Of a stretch of 64,000 nt of DNA, positions 35,374-46,621 are shown piece after piece. The stretch is taken from positions 1-64,000 of the forward strand of contig NZ_AUUU01000066.1 of the NCBI RefSeq assembly GCF_002760435.1, written 5' to 3'. Position 1 is the stretch's first letter. Each line of letters starts with the position of its first letter. Below the pieces are notes generated by a model. It saw nothing but the letters and a program-made list of their open reading frames with translations, did no database searches and was not told the origin of the DNA. The stretch comes from Clostridium sp. LS. GTDB taxonomy: Bacteria > Bacillota > Clostridia > Clostridiales > Clostridiaceae. The position numbers and the translations under genes are program-made.

Positions 35374-36483
35374 ATGAAAAAAGATATTATGTGCATTAAC
35401 TTTAAAAGTGCTGCCATGAAAATAATTTGTACAATTACATGCTTATTTCTTTTTGCAGGATGCAGTAAAGCAGCGCAAGAAAAAACAACTGATAATAAGG
35501 AAGCTTTAACTAAAGAAGTTACAGATATGTCAGGAAGGAAAGTAACAATACCAACAAAAGTTAACAAGGTAGTTTCTCTTAGCAACAATACTACTGTTGA
35601 TTTGTATACTTTAGATCCTGATAAATTAGTAGGATTAAGTTTTACTCCAAAGGCAGAGGCTAAAAAATATTTAGGAGATAAATTTATTAATTTACCTGTG
35701 CTTGGGACAACCTCTGATAAAAAGCTTGATTATGAAAGCGTACTAAAATTAAAGCCTGATTTAATTGTTTGTTCAGATGAAGATGAGGTTTATCCAGCAG
35801 ATGACATTCAAGAACAGTTAAAAATTCCAGTTGTAAAAGTATCAACAGATTTAGAATCTACAGATAAAGTGTATAAATTTTTAGGTGAATGCCTTGGCGA
35901 GCAGCAACGTGGAAAAGAGCTTGCAGATTATTCTAGGAAAACTATTGATAATATAAAATCTCTTGTAAAAAGTATACCTGAAGATAAAAAGGTAAAAGTA
36001 TATTACGCTGAAGGTGGAGAAGGACTTCAAACTGATATTTCAGGTAATGTACACACTGAAGTTTTAGATTTAGTGCAAGGCAAAAACGTTGCAGATATTG
36101 CTGAAGAAAAGGTTGGATCTATGGCAAGTGTATCTATGGAGCAAGTTTTATCTTGGAATCCAGATGTTATTTTAGAAGGAGCTACAGCAGTTAAGGGAGA
36201 TTTCTTTAAGAATGTGTATAGTGATCAAAAGTGGGCTAATATAAAAGCGGTAAAAGATAAGAAGGTATATAAGATTCCAGCATTACCATTTAATTTTTTT
36301 GACCGACCACCCTCAGCTGCAAGAATAATTGGAATAGAGTGGCTAGGAAATTTACTATATCCTGATTATGTAAAACTAGATATTAATACTGAAATAAAGA
36401 ATTTCTATAAAACTTTCTATAATTATAATTTAACTGATGATGAAGTTAAATATTTATTGAATAATGCAATAATAAACAAATAA
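35374..36483 (+). CDS. Metal-chelate-binding lipoprotein 2 (FecB/BtuF-like)
   Basis: A 369-residue lipoprotein (lipobox FAGC, Cys ~30) with an N-terminus longer than its paralogues. Typical segments: VTDMSGRKVTIPTKVNKVVS, YESVLKLKPDLIVC, SMEQVLSWNPDVILEG, KVYKIPALPFNFFDRPPSA. The last is a conserved feature of the iron/molybdate-chelate binding proteins. It lies 123 bases after lipoprotein 1, with an imperfect hairpin between them, and before a second permease. Confidence 0.85.
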   Translation: MKKDIMCINFKSAAMKIICTITCLFLFAGCSKAAQEKTTDNKEALTKEVTDMSGRKVTIPTKVNKVVSLSNNTTVDLYTLDPDKLVGLSFTPKAEAKKYLGDKFINLPVLGTTSDKKLDYESVLKLKPDLIVCSDEDEVYPADDIQEQLKIPVVKVSTDLESTDKVYKFLGECLGEQQRGKELADYSRKTIDNIKSLVKSIPEDKKVKVYYAEGGEGLQTDISGNVHTEVLDLVQGKNVADIAEEKVGSMASVSMEQVLSWNPDVILEGATAVKGDFFKNVYSDQKWANIKAVKDKKVYKIPALPFNFFDRPPSAARIIGIEWLGNLLYPDYVKLDINTEIKNFYKTFYNYNLTDDEVKYLLNNAIINK

Positions 36484-36521
36484 AAGTCTTATTTTTGTAT
36501 AAATAATTTCACAATAAAGGA

Positions 36522-37610
36522 GTGATAAATATAGAACCGGTATGCAGGCTCCGACTTAGAAAGGGATTATTTAAAAATAATCTAAATAAGGATCTTAAAG
36601 ATAATATAATTATTGGTAGTCTTATTATTTTACTAATTATATTGTTTTTATTATCTTTTACAATAGGAAATTATTCTGTTTCACTACCTGAATTAATAAA
36701 AATTTTTATAGGTAAAATACTTAATTTGCAAGTTACATGGGATGTTACTATAGAAACGGCTCTATTTAATATTCGCATCCCAAGAATATTGACAGCAGTT
36801 TTAATTGGTGCAGCTTTAGCTGCATCTGGAGCTGCATATCAAGGTTTGTTCAAAAATCCAATGGTATCACCTGATGTTCTCGGGGTTTCGGCTGGATCAG
36901 GATTTGGAGCTGCCATTGCAATTTTATTATCTTGGAATATTGTAGGTATACAATTATCTTCGCTTTTAATTGGGTTAGCAGCAGTATCTTTAACATATTT
37001 TATTGGTAAATTTCTTGGTAGAGGAAACAGTACTGTTTTAATTTTAATATTAACAGGTATGGTAATTTCAGCAATGTTTTCATCATTTATATCGGTGGCT
37101 AAATATGTGGCTGATCCTGAAACTAAATTACCAGCTATTACATTTTGGTTAATGGGGAGTCTTTCTTCTATACGAAACAAAGATTTAATAATATTAATAT
37201 TTCCATTTGTTTTTGGAATGATTCCTCTGTTTTTAATGAGATGGAGATTAAATCTTCTATCCTTTGGGGAAGAAGAAGCACAAGCCATGGGGATTGATAC
37301 AAATGAAACAAGAATAGTAATAATTATATGCTCAACTTTATTAACTGCATCATCTATTTCAATATGCGGAGAAATAGGCTGGATTGGTCTTATAATTCCT
37401 CATATATCGCGTTTTGTAGTAGGGTCTGATTATAAAAAGTTATTACCTGTTTCTATGTTAATTGGAAGTATATTTTTACTTTTGGTTGATGATATTGCTA
37501 GAGGTATTTTAATAAAAGAAGTACCGCTAGGTATTTTAACATCGTTAATTGGGGCTCCATTCTTTTTCTATTTACTGCTTAAATCAACTAGAGGTAATTT
37601 CACTCAGTAA
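36522..37610 (+). CDS. FecCD/BtuC-family ABC permease 2
   Basis: A paralogue of permease 1 (RIPRILTAVLIGAALAASG, GEIGWIGLIIPHISRFVVG). The start is unusual. The only canonical codon is GTG at 36522, but it touches the AAAGGAG site with no spacing. At the normal distance (36531) stands ATA, which would give 359 residues, identical in length to permease 1. An ATG-to-ATA change of the original start is likely, so translation may be weak, from ATA or from the GTG. No ATPase gene follows; it probably uses the upstream ATPase. Confidence 0.83.
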   Translation: MINIEPVCRLRLRKGLFKNNLNKDLKDNIIIGSLIILLIILFLLSFTIGNYSVSLPELIKIFIGKILNLQVTWDVTIETALFNIRIPRILTAVLIGAALAASGAAYQGLFKNPMVSPDVLGVSAGSGFGAAIAILLSWNIVGIQLSSLLIGLAAVSLTYFIGKFLGRGNSTVLILILTGMVISAMFSSFISVAKYVADPETKLPAITFWLMGSLSSIRNKDLIILIFPFVFGMIPLFLMRWRLNLLSFGEEEAQAMGIDTNETRIVIIICSTLLTASSISICGEIGWIGLIIPHISRFVVGSDYKKLLPVSMLIGSIFLLLVDDIARGILIKEVPLGILTSLIGAPFFFYLLLKSTRGNFTQ

Positions 37611-37650
37611 ATATGTAGATTAAATTGTAAAACTTAAGGAGGTGCTAATT

Positions 37651-38718
37651 ATGTTAGTAAAAAAAGCACAAAAGTTAATTATATTTTCTTTATTAGTTGT
37701 GATGTTTAGTTCTACTTTGTCAGGATGTAGTAAGCAGGCAGATAGTTCTAGTAAAGAAAGTGAATTGAAAACAAGAACAGTTATAGATATTGAAGGAAGA
37801 AAGGTTGAATTGCCAAAAGAAGTTAAGAAAGTTGCCCTTTCGCTAAATAGTATTACTCAAATGGTTTATATGCTTGGAGCTGGTAATAAAATAGTTGCAA
37901 CACAAACTAATATTAAGTCAATACCACTCTTAGTTAAAATTTATCCTAATGCAATAAATATTCCAGCGCCTTTTGATACAAAGCTCAATTCAGAAGCATT
38001 AATTAATACAAATCCAGATGTAGTTATAATGGATGGGGAAAGCAATGATGCGCTAAGAGATCAAATCGCATCACTTAATATACCAGTTGTAACAATAAGT
38101 TTTCAAAGTGCAGAAAAAATGAGAGATTCAATAAAAATTGTTGGACAAACTTTAGGCAGTGAAGAAGAAAAGAAAGCAGATGAATTTAGTAATTACTACA
38201 ATAATAACATTAAAATTATTAAAGATAAAACAAATACGCTTTCGGAAAAGGATAAGGTTAAAGTATATTATTGTGCTAATAATGAACTCAATACAGAAGG
38301 TAAGAACACAATAGTTGATTCTTGGATACAAGAGGCTGGAGGAGTAAATGTTGCTGCACAAGCAGGAGTAGAAGGGAAGTTTAAAGATGTAACACTGGAA
38401 AGTATATTAAAATGGAATCCTGATGTGATAATTGTAAGAGATGCAAAAACTAAAGATTCTATTCTTTCAAACCAAGATTGGAATAATATTGATGCAGTAA
38501 AAAACGGAAAGATCTATGTTAATCCGAAGAGTATGTACCTATGGTGTGTAAGAAGTGCAGAAGCAGCGCTTCAACCTCTATGGGCGGCTAAGATTCTTCA
38601 TCCAGATTTATTTTCAAATATAAATATAGACAAAGAAGTTAAAGATTTTTATATTAAAAATTATAACTATACACTTTCTGATGAAGATTTAAAAAATATC
38701 TACACTCAACAACAATAA
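37651..38718 (+). CDS. Metal-chelate-binding lipoprotein 3 (FecB/BtuF-like)
   Basis: A 355-residue lipoprotein (lipobox LSGC, Cys ~26). TVIDIEGRKVELPKEVKKV and SILKWNPDVIIVRD follow the family pattern, with YLWCVRSAEAALQPLWAAKI in the C-lobe. The ATG at 37651 follows AAGGAGGTG. Last gene of the importer; a strong terminator follows. Confidence 0.85.
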   Translation: MLVKKAQKLIIFSLLVVMFSSTLSGCSKQADSSSKESELKTRTVIDIEGRKVELPKEVKKVALSLNSITQMVYMLGAGNKIVATQTNIKSIPLLVKIYPNAINIPAPFDTKLNSEALINTNPDVVIMDGESNDALRDQIASLNIPVVTISFQSAEKMRDSIKIVGQTLGSEEEKKADEFSNYYNNNIKIIKDKTNTLSEKDKVKVYYCANNELNTEGKNTIVDSWIQEAGGVNVAAQAGVEGKFKDVTLESILKWNPDVIIVRDAKTKDSILSNQDWNNIDAVKNGKIYVNPKSMYLWCVRSAEAALQPLWAAKILHPDLFSNINIDKEVKDFYIKNYNYTLSDEDLKNIYTQQQ

Positions 38719-38767
38719 TTAATGCTAAAATACCACGAATACTAATTAAAGAAATACTGTAATAAAA

Positions 38768-38806
38768 GAAGTTGTCCAAATTATAATAATTCTGGACAAC
38801 TTCTTT
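38768..38806. terminator. Bidirectional terminator
   Basis: GAAGTTGTCCA / TGGACAACTTC stem with T-rich tail, between converging genes. Confidence 0.85.
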
Positions 38807-38866
38807 CAATTAAATAATGATTTTAAAATTGATTTAGTCTATAGTATTTAAGTCATAAGCTTTAAT

Positions 38867-40417
38867 TTAATTATATTTCTCAAGCTCATCAATAAGTTCA
38901 TATTCGACTAATTCCATATTTGTTTTTCCGATATATCCAAATTTTATATCATGAGAGCGTATAAAATTCATAGCCCTATAATAGGTAGCGTGATCCATAT
39001 ATCCTGTATAGAAGAAAACGTAATCGTAATTTATTAAAATATTAGGATCAAAACTTCCGTTAAATCCATTTAGAGTACGTAAAGTAGGATATTTTTCTCT
39101 AAATTTTCTTCTCCAATCCTTAGTGCCTCCAATAATAATAATATTATTTCTTGCAATAAAATAATCTAAGGTTTTTTTAGTAGATTCAGGTACGTAAGAA
39201 TTATTTAGTTTAAATAAATATTCTCTAACTTCATTTAATTCATTTCTATATTTCTTTTCTGATAATAATTGATTTTCAAGTTCTTCTATTCTGCTTTTTA
39301 GAGTTGAAGTTTCAAAATTATGTTTCTTATTTAAATCATTTGTTATATTATTTAAAATTGTATTTTGTGATTCATTGTCTTTTTTCAGAGCATTAATGTT
39401 TGTTACTAAATTATTATTTTCTTCTTCTAATTTTTTTAGTTTTTTTTCTAAAGAATTTATTTCAAATAGCGATGTCTCAGTACTATTATTAAAATATAAA
39501 TTTCTAGAATTTTTATACTCATTAATTAAAGATTTAATAAAAATACCGCTAATCAATGATTGAAGCAATACATCTATATCTATATTTCCGGTGTTTCTTT
39601 TTATGTAGGATAGTATTATTTCATCAATATTTAGAAAATCCGAATTAGAAAAAAGATAATTAATATCAAATTTATTTATAATAAAGATGTTTTCTAACAT
39701 TTCACCAAATTCATTAATTGATTCTAGGTCACTTCTTAAAATATCCTTATAATTATTTATTTTACCAAATTCTTTTTTTAATAAATTTTTGATTTCTTGT
39801 ATTTCTTTTTTATGAAGTTCAAGCTCTTTATCAATTATTCTTGTTATTGGATCACAAAATTCAAAATATTTCATATCTTCAACTATTGAAAGAACGAAAC
39901 CTTGATCAACAATTTCTTTTGAGCGATATAGACAAAAATAAAAATATATTGATGCGTCAAGTCTAGCTTCTGTTTTTCTAGTGATTTCATCCATTTTAAG
40001 GTATCTCTTTGCTAAATCTCTTTTATCATGCTTTTTAACAGCGTTAAAAATTATAGGGTAAGATTTTCTTAATAAATTAATTATAGTATCTCTTAAAATA
40101 TAGTCTGTTTCAGCGACTAATAGAATACCTAATGCTTTTCTTCCGTTAATTTCTTGTTCGAGTGTGCCTTGAGTCATGATAACATGTTTGATACAAGTTG
40201 AGCTTATAGCAGCATTATTATATTTGATAATATCTAATTGATATATTTTATTAATGTTTTTATTAAGTTCCTTGTTTCTGGTTATAGCAATGCTTAAATT
40301 AGCTAAAATATAATCTTTAAAAATTGAAGAGGATATATTCCATTCTTCTCCAAGCATTTTTGAAAAGTTTTTAATATTTAGATTATCTGAATATACTGTT
40401 TTTATTATGGATTCCAT
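38867..40417 (-). CDS. Coiled-coil protein with C-terminal DUF2325-like domain
   Basis: A 516-residue cytosolic protein. Residues ~1-320 are helical and unrecognised; ~325-400 form a long coiled coil (repeating Leu/Lys/Glu/Asn heptads); ~425-510 resemble DUF2325 (IIIIGGTKDWRRKFREKYPT, NYDYVFFYTGYMDHATYYRA). That domain has been seen with other proteins but has no settled function. The ATG at 40417 lies eight bases after GGGGGTG. It is monocistronic and opposite to its neighbours. No clear link with nitrogenase beyond position. Confidence 0.6.
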   Translation of the reverse strand: MESIIKTVYSDNLNIKNFSKMLGEEWNISSSIFKDYILANLSIAITRNKELNKNINKIYQLDIIKYNNAAISSTCIKHVIMTQGTLEQEINGRKALGILLVAETDYILRDTIINLLRKSYPIIFNAVKKHDKRDLAKRYLKMDEITRKTEARLDASIYFYFCLYRSKEIVDQGFVLSIVEDMKYFEFCDPITRIIDKELELHKKEIQEIKNLLKKEFGKINNYKDILRSDLESINEFGEMLENIFIINKFDINYLFSNSDFLNIDEIILSYIKRNTGNIDIDVLLQSLISGIFIKSLINEYKNSRNLYFNNSTETSLFEINSLEKKLKKLEEENNNLVTNINALKKDNESQNTILNNITNDLNKKHNFETSTLKSRIEELENQLLSEKKYRNELNEVREYLFKLNNSYVPESTKKTLDYFIARNNIIIIGGTKDWRRKFREKYPTLRTLNGFNGSFDPNILINYDYVFFYTGYMDHATYYRAMNFIRSHDIKFGYIGKTNMELVEYELIDELEKYN

Positions 40418-40721
40418 TTGCAAAACACCCCCTTGAAGAAATGGAAAAAATATGATATTAATATCTCATATGCTTTGATTGAAAATTATTTGCTACATAA
40501 CTATATAAAATTGTATTAAACATTACGAAATGGTATTAAAAATATTATAAAGTGTATGCTTTGGTATTGCAATAACTTTATTTAAAATTTATAAATAAGA
40601 AATTAATAATTTATTGGAGAATATATGAAAAGTTTGATAATTAAGACAGAATACTTGAAAAACATATAAATCTGTCAGATAATAAGTATATTACTAGATG
40701 ATTGAAAGGTGGATGTTTAAA
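40418..40721. other. Intergenic stretch between divergent genes
   Basis: AT-rich, about 300 bases. GGTATT occurs several times (for example ATGGTATTAAA and TTTGGTATTGC), but no stable hairpin, consensus promoter or hexaloop was found. The promoter of regulator 3 must lie here. Confidence 0.4.
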
Positions 40722-41696
40722 GTGAAAGCAAGTGCAGGTCTATCTACTCAAGAAGTTGCTGAAATACTAAATATTTCGAAAAATACGGTTTATGAATTGA
40801 TTAAAAGAGGAGAGCTTCCTTCATATAGAGTTGGACGAAAAGTTCGCATTGATGAAAATGATATTGAAGAATATAAAAATAAAAGTAGAACTAATATAAA
40901 GCAAAATATTCAAGTAAAAACTAATCAGAGAGAGGAGCCGATGGTTTCTAATTATAATCAGAAACAGTTTATTCCGGTTACAAATTCTAAAAAAGATTTT
41001 ATAATTTGTGGTCAGGATATTTTGCTGGATGTATTAACAAGGCATTTAGAACGTCATCCCAAAGGGGTTCAAGCGCTCAGGTGTTACATAGGTAGTTATA
41101 ATGGTTTAGTTGAATTGTATAGGGGTAATGTAACTGTTGCTACATCTCATTTATGGGATGGCAATACTGAAGAGTATAATCTTTCTTATATACCAAGGCT
41201 GCTTCCTGGTGCGCCATGTGCCATTGTTCATTTGGTCTGCAGAATGCAGGGATTTTATGTAGCGAAGGGCAATCCGAAGAACATTCACACTTGGACTGAT
41301 TTAACTCGTCCGGATATATTGATGATAAATCGGGAGAAGGGATGTGGTGTTCGAGTTTTAATTGATGAAAAGCTTAAGAAACTAGGAATATCGCCTAAGT
41401 TAATTAATGGTTACAGAAATGAAGAATTATCGCATTTAGCTGTAGCAAGCACTGTTGCAAGAGGTGATGCAGATGTTGGGGTTGGAAATGAAAAAGCTTC
41501 TCTGCAGGTTAGTAATGTTGATTTCATGCCACTACAAAAAGAAAGGTATGATTTAATAATAAAAAAAGAAGATTTGGATACTCCGCCAATTCAAGCTGTA
41601 TTGGAAATTCTTAATTCAAAAGAATTTCAGTTAGAATTACTAGGAATAGGTGGATACGATATCAGTGAGACAGGAAAGATTATTATGCAGGATTGA
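40722..41696 (+). CDS. HTH + periplasmic-binding-like domain regulator 3
   Basis: A 324-residue paralogue. HTH: STQEVAEILNISKNTVYELI, SYRVGRKVRIDENDI. Binding domain: DFIICGQDILLDVLTRHLE, ATSHLWDGNTEEYN, LLPGAPCAIVHLVCRMQ, INREKGCGVRVLID and ARGDADVGVGNEK. Note GCG in place of the GSG found in the other copies, and a Cys in VCRM. GTG at 40722 lies nine bases after AAAGGTGG. It faces the MORN-like/AnfO pair and the vnf operon. Confidence 0.8.
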   Translation: MKASAGLSTQEVAEILNISKNTVYELIKRGELPSYRVGRKVRIDENDIEEYKNKSRTNIKQNIQVKTNQREEPMVSNYNQKQFIPVTNSKKDFIICGQDILLDVLTRHLERHPKGVQALRCYIGSYNGLVELYRGNVTVATSHLWDGNTEEYNLSYIPRLLPGAPCAIVHLVCRMQGFYVAKGNPKNIHTWTDLTRPDILMINREKGCGVRVLIDEKLKKLGISPKLINGYRNEELSHLAVASTVARGDADVGVGNEKASLQVSNVDFMPLQKERYDLIIKKEDLDTPPIQAVLEILNSKEFQLELLGIGGYDISETGKIIMQD

Positions 41697-41726
41697 AAAC
41701 TTAAATTTAATAATTAATCTAAAAAT

Positions 41727-41773
41727 AAAACTTTATAGATTTCTTAGTTATAGATATCTATAAAGTTTTATTA
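41727..41773. terminator. Bidirectional terminator
   Basis: AAAACTTTATAGAT pairs with ATCTATAAAGTTTT (41756-41769) between the converging regulator 3 and MORN-like genes. Confidence 0.8.
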
Positions 41774-41808
41774 TTACAATATAATTTATTAAAATAAGTT
41801 AAAGTTTT

Positions 41809-42777
41809 TTATACTATTGAGATGCCGCCGGGTGAACAAGCAGCCCCGCAAGTTGAACAATCACTTGTGCATTTAGGAGTATCGGCTAATTGAAGCTCTT
41901 CAACTATAAAGGTGCATTCTTCGATTTCAAACTTAATACCATCGTTAAATGAAACTGAAGTATCGAAGAAGCTTATTTTTAACGGATAAATATAAAAATC
42001 ACCATTGCCAAGATCATCGTAAGATTTTGGCTCGAATTCATAAACTTTCTTATTGGGATCAATTACTGTAACCTTATTCTTTGATGAAAGAAGAGATTCA
42101 ATATAACCATCTTCAGAAAAATTAACTGATTTTATCTCCTTAAAGAATGTGTAATTATTTGCATCAAAAGCTGAAATATTTCCTATTGGAGTTGAAATAG
42201 AAATTGGAGAGCTTGGTTCGAAAGCTTTTATATTTCCGTTTTCATAAATTGAAATACCAAGTCGAACTGATTGTATGCCCAGAGGTGTATCTATTTCTAA
42301 TCTTTCATTTGGCCAAAGTGACAGGCCTTTAACATTACCATTTTCATAAAAATATATTCCGGTTGTTCTTAAATTATAACTTCCAAAAGGAAAGGTTAAG
42401 TTTATTTCTTTACTTAAGTTATATTCTTGATCCTCGTCCCAATAAGCAGAAAGCTGTCCGTTTAAAGGAAAAATTCTATTGATATTTTCATTAGGGTAAA
42501 ATGTGATTAATTCAGAGTTTATGATACCTATAGATGTTTCGATTGGTGTTTGTTCATTTAATGATATGCGTTGAATTACTCCATCTGAATAAAATGAAAT
42601 TGATTTAATATACTTGCGTCTGATATCAATATAGTCGTATTGAGGAATTAAATCTCCGTATTTTGTTTTTAAAATATTAGGTTTTTTAGTAGTACAATCT
42701 TTTAAGTTACCATTTTCGTATAGGTTATAACTAGATATTCCTGAAATTGCTCCATAATTAGTTACAAAAGTCTCCAT
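41809..42777 (-). CDS. MORN-like repeat protein next to AnfO, copy 2
   Basis: A 322-residue paralogue of the protein at 12.8 kb. The repeats include NLYENGNLKDC, SFYSDGVIQRIS, YFYENGNVKGLSLWPNERL and SIYENGNIKAFEP. The shared segments ARISLNEQTPIETS-like (SLNEQTPIETS) and SAYWDEDQEYNLSKE match SGYWTEDDEYNLAKV of copy 1. Unlike copy 1, it ends in a cysteine-rich tail, CTSDCSTCGAACSPGG (four Cys), which could bind metal or an Fe-S cluster. It is downstream of an AnfO gene, inverted relative to the vnf operon. Confidence 0.6.
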   Translation of the reverse strand: METFVTNYGAISGISSYNLYENGNLKDCTTKKPNILKTKYGDLIPQYDYIDIRRKYIKSISFYSDGVIQRISLNEQTPIETSIGIINSELITFYPNENINRIFPLNGQLSAYWDEDQEYNLSKEINLTFPFGSYNLRTTGIYFYENGNVKGLSLWPNERLEIDTPLGIQSVRLGISIYENGNIKAFEPSSPISISTPIGNISAFDANNYTFFKEIKSVNFSEDGYIESLLSSKNKVTVIDPNKKVYEFEPKSYDDLGNGDFYIYPLKISFFDTSVSFNDGIKFEIEECTFIVEELQLADTPKCTSDCSTCGAACSPGGISIV

Positions 42778-42833
42778 TATTATTCCTCCTCTACATTATA
42801 TAATTAAATAAAATGCCTAATCTAATTAATTTT

Positions 42834-43469
42834 TTATTTTGAGTTGCGCGTAGGGAAAATTGATACACTGATATTACCGTCTTTACGAGTAATAGTATGA
42901 AAGTTGTAGCCCATATTAGCTAATTCTCTGTCAAACCATTTAGGTACATGATCACAAACGACTTCTAAACTTTCAAATTCCTCCTCTTTTAAAAAAAGGA
43001 TTAAAATTTGCTTAGATGAAACTGTTCCGTCTTCTTGTAATAGTTTTTTTAAATCTATAGTGTAATTTCCGAACTTATCTATTTTTTCAGGGAAGAATTT
43101 GTTTGTGGCTTGAGATGCTAAGAGGGCTTCTTCTTTCTGAAGTTTGGTTTCAGAAATTAATACAGAATCTAAGAAATCACTTGGAGTTCCGTTAAGTTCA
43201 TAAACATTGAAGCAATATGCTTCTAAAATACTAAATAGCTGTCCGGAAACCTCTTTTGCAACTAATACTTTACAGTCATCTAGTTTTTCTATTAAGTTTG
43301 ATAGGTTTTTTCTTATATTAACGATACTGCTATTAGTTGAAATAGAATATGGCAGACTCTTAGATTCTATCCATTCTTCATTTTCTTTTTTATAAAGCTT
43401 AATTTCTCCAGTGTCTAGCCAAGAGCATGTCTCACTATAATCATTTAATAAAACTGCAATTGAATTCAT
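42834..43469 (-). CDS. anfO: AnfO-family nitrogenase accessory protein, copy 2
   Basis: A 211-residue AnfO protein, closer to the family consensus than copy 1: MNSIAVLLNDYSE, DDCKVLVAKEVSGQLFSILEA, GTVSSKQILILFLKEEEF and VVCDHVPKWFDRELANMGYN. AnfO is named from Fe-only nitrogenase loci; here it is beside a V-nitrogenase. The ATG at 43469 follows AGGAGAGTG. It diverges from vnfH, sharing the 865-base regulatory gap, and is followed by the MORN-like gene. Confidence 0.82.
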   Translation of the reverse strand: MNSIAVLLNDYSETCSWLDTGEIKLYKKENEEWIESKSLPYSISTNSSIVNIRKNLSNLIEKLDDCKVLVAKEVSGQLFSILEAYCFNVYELNGTPSDFLDSVLISETKLQKEEALLASQATNKFFPEKIDKFGNYTIDLKKLLQEDGTVSSKQILILFLKEEEFESLEVVCDHVPKWFDRELANMGYNFHTITRKDGNISVSIFPTRNSK

Positions 43470-43661
43470 ATAAATCACTCTCCTAAAAATAATATAAATA
43501 TACAATTAACTCAGACGCAATGTATGAAATTGGTCTAAACGTGATGTATTGTTATAATTATAGAAGGTATAATGCATAAAATCAACTAGTTTTTGCTACA
43601 TATAATTAATTTTAACTTCAAACAAACTGACTATTATGGGAAAAATTAATCAAAAATATGT

Positions 43662-43690
43662 TGACATTAACAAAAAATACACGTAAAATG
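43662..43690 (+). promoter_or_regulatory. vnfH promoter, distal copy
   Basis: TTGACA, 17 bases ending ACG, TAAAAT, then GACTACAAAG. A near copy lies 112 bases downstream. Confidence 0.5.
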
Positions 43691-43773
43691 ACTACAAAGT
43701 CAAATTAAACGACATCAAATTGTACCAAAACATATGAAACAAAACTAAGTGGAAAAAATAAATAAAAAAACTA

Positions 43774-43802
43774 TTGACAAACTATAAAATTGAACGTAAA
43801 AT
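43774..43802 (+). promoter_or_regulatory. vnfH promoter, proximal copy
   Basis: TTGACA, 17 bases ending ACG, TAAAAT, then AACTACAAGA. It resembles the distal copy base for base at most key positions. A leader of about 525 bases would follow. Confidence 0.6.
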
Positions 43803-43941
43803 AACTACAAGATCATAAATAAATAGCACAATTGCTATTGATTTCCACACAGAACTAAACAAAATGTGATGAAATGTGATATAGTAGAACAGCATACAAA
43901 TAAACAAATTAATCATATTTTGTTTAGTAAAATAAAATTTC

Positions 43942-44178
43942 TTATACAAAGGCGTATAATTACAATCTCAGATAGTTATAACGCATTATCTTAAAAGTAT
44001 AATTCTAAATACTTCTATTATACAAAGATGTATAGTTAAGTAACTTAAGTAGTTATAACATACAGTATTTGTTCTTAATCAAATCGAAAAATTTTCCTTA
44101 TACAACGACGTATATTTAAATTTGTGTAATTAAGATACAAAAATTAAAACTTCATATAAGTTAAGTGCAACGGCGCAT
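43942..44178 (+). promoter_or_regulatory. Tandem array of four hexaloop hairpins in the vnfH leader
   Basis: The hairpins are TTATAC-AAAGGC-GTATAA (43942-43959), TATAC-AAAGAT-GTATA (44019-44034), TATAC-AACGAC-GTATA (44099-44114) and GTGC-AACGGC-GCAT (44165-44178), spaced 76, 80 and 65 bases centre to centre. All loops have A1, A2 and G4 and are closed by C-G. Units 1 and 2 are followed by AGTTATAACR; in unit 1 this can pair with the 3' arm (CGTATAA with TTATAACG), an alternative fold. No T tract follows the hairpins. The remainder of the gap to vnfH is AT-rich. Confidence 0.65.
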
Positions 44179-44313
44179 ATATTTTATAATTATTAGATTT
44201 TACATCATTAAATAATAAGATTTATATTATTGAAAAATGATATTTTTAGTCAATAGTATTACTTCTTAATTATAATGATTAAAATATATATTAAAATTAT
44301 TAAACTATATTAA

Positions 44314-45159
<846 letters not shown>

Positions 45160-45178
45160 AAAATAATAGGAGGTGTAG

Positions 45179-46597
<1,419 letters not shown>

Positions 46598-46621
46598 TAC
46601 TTATTGAGTGAGGTGAAGATT

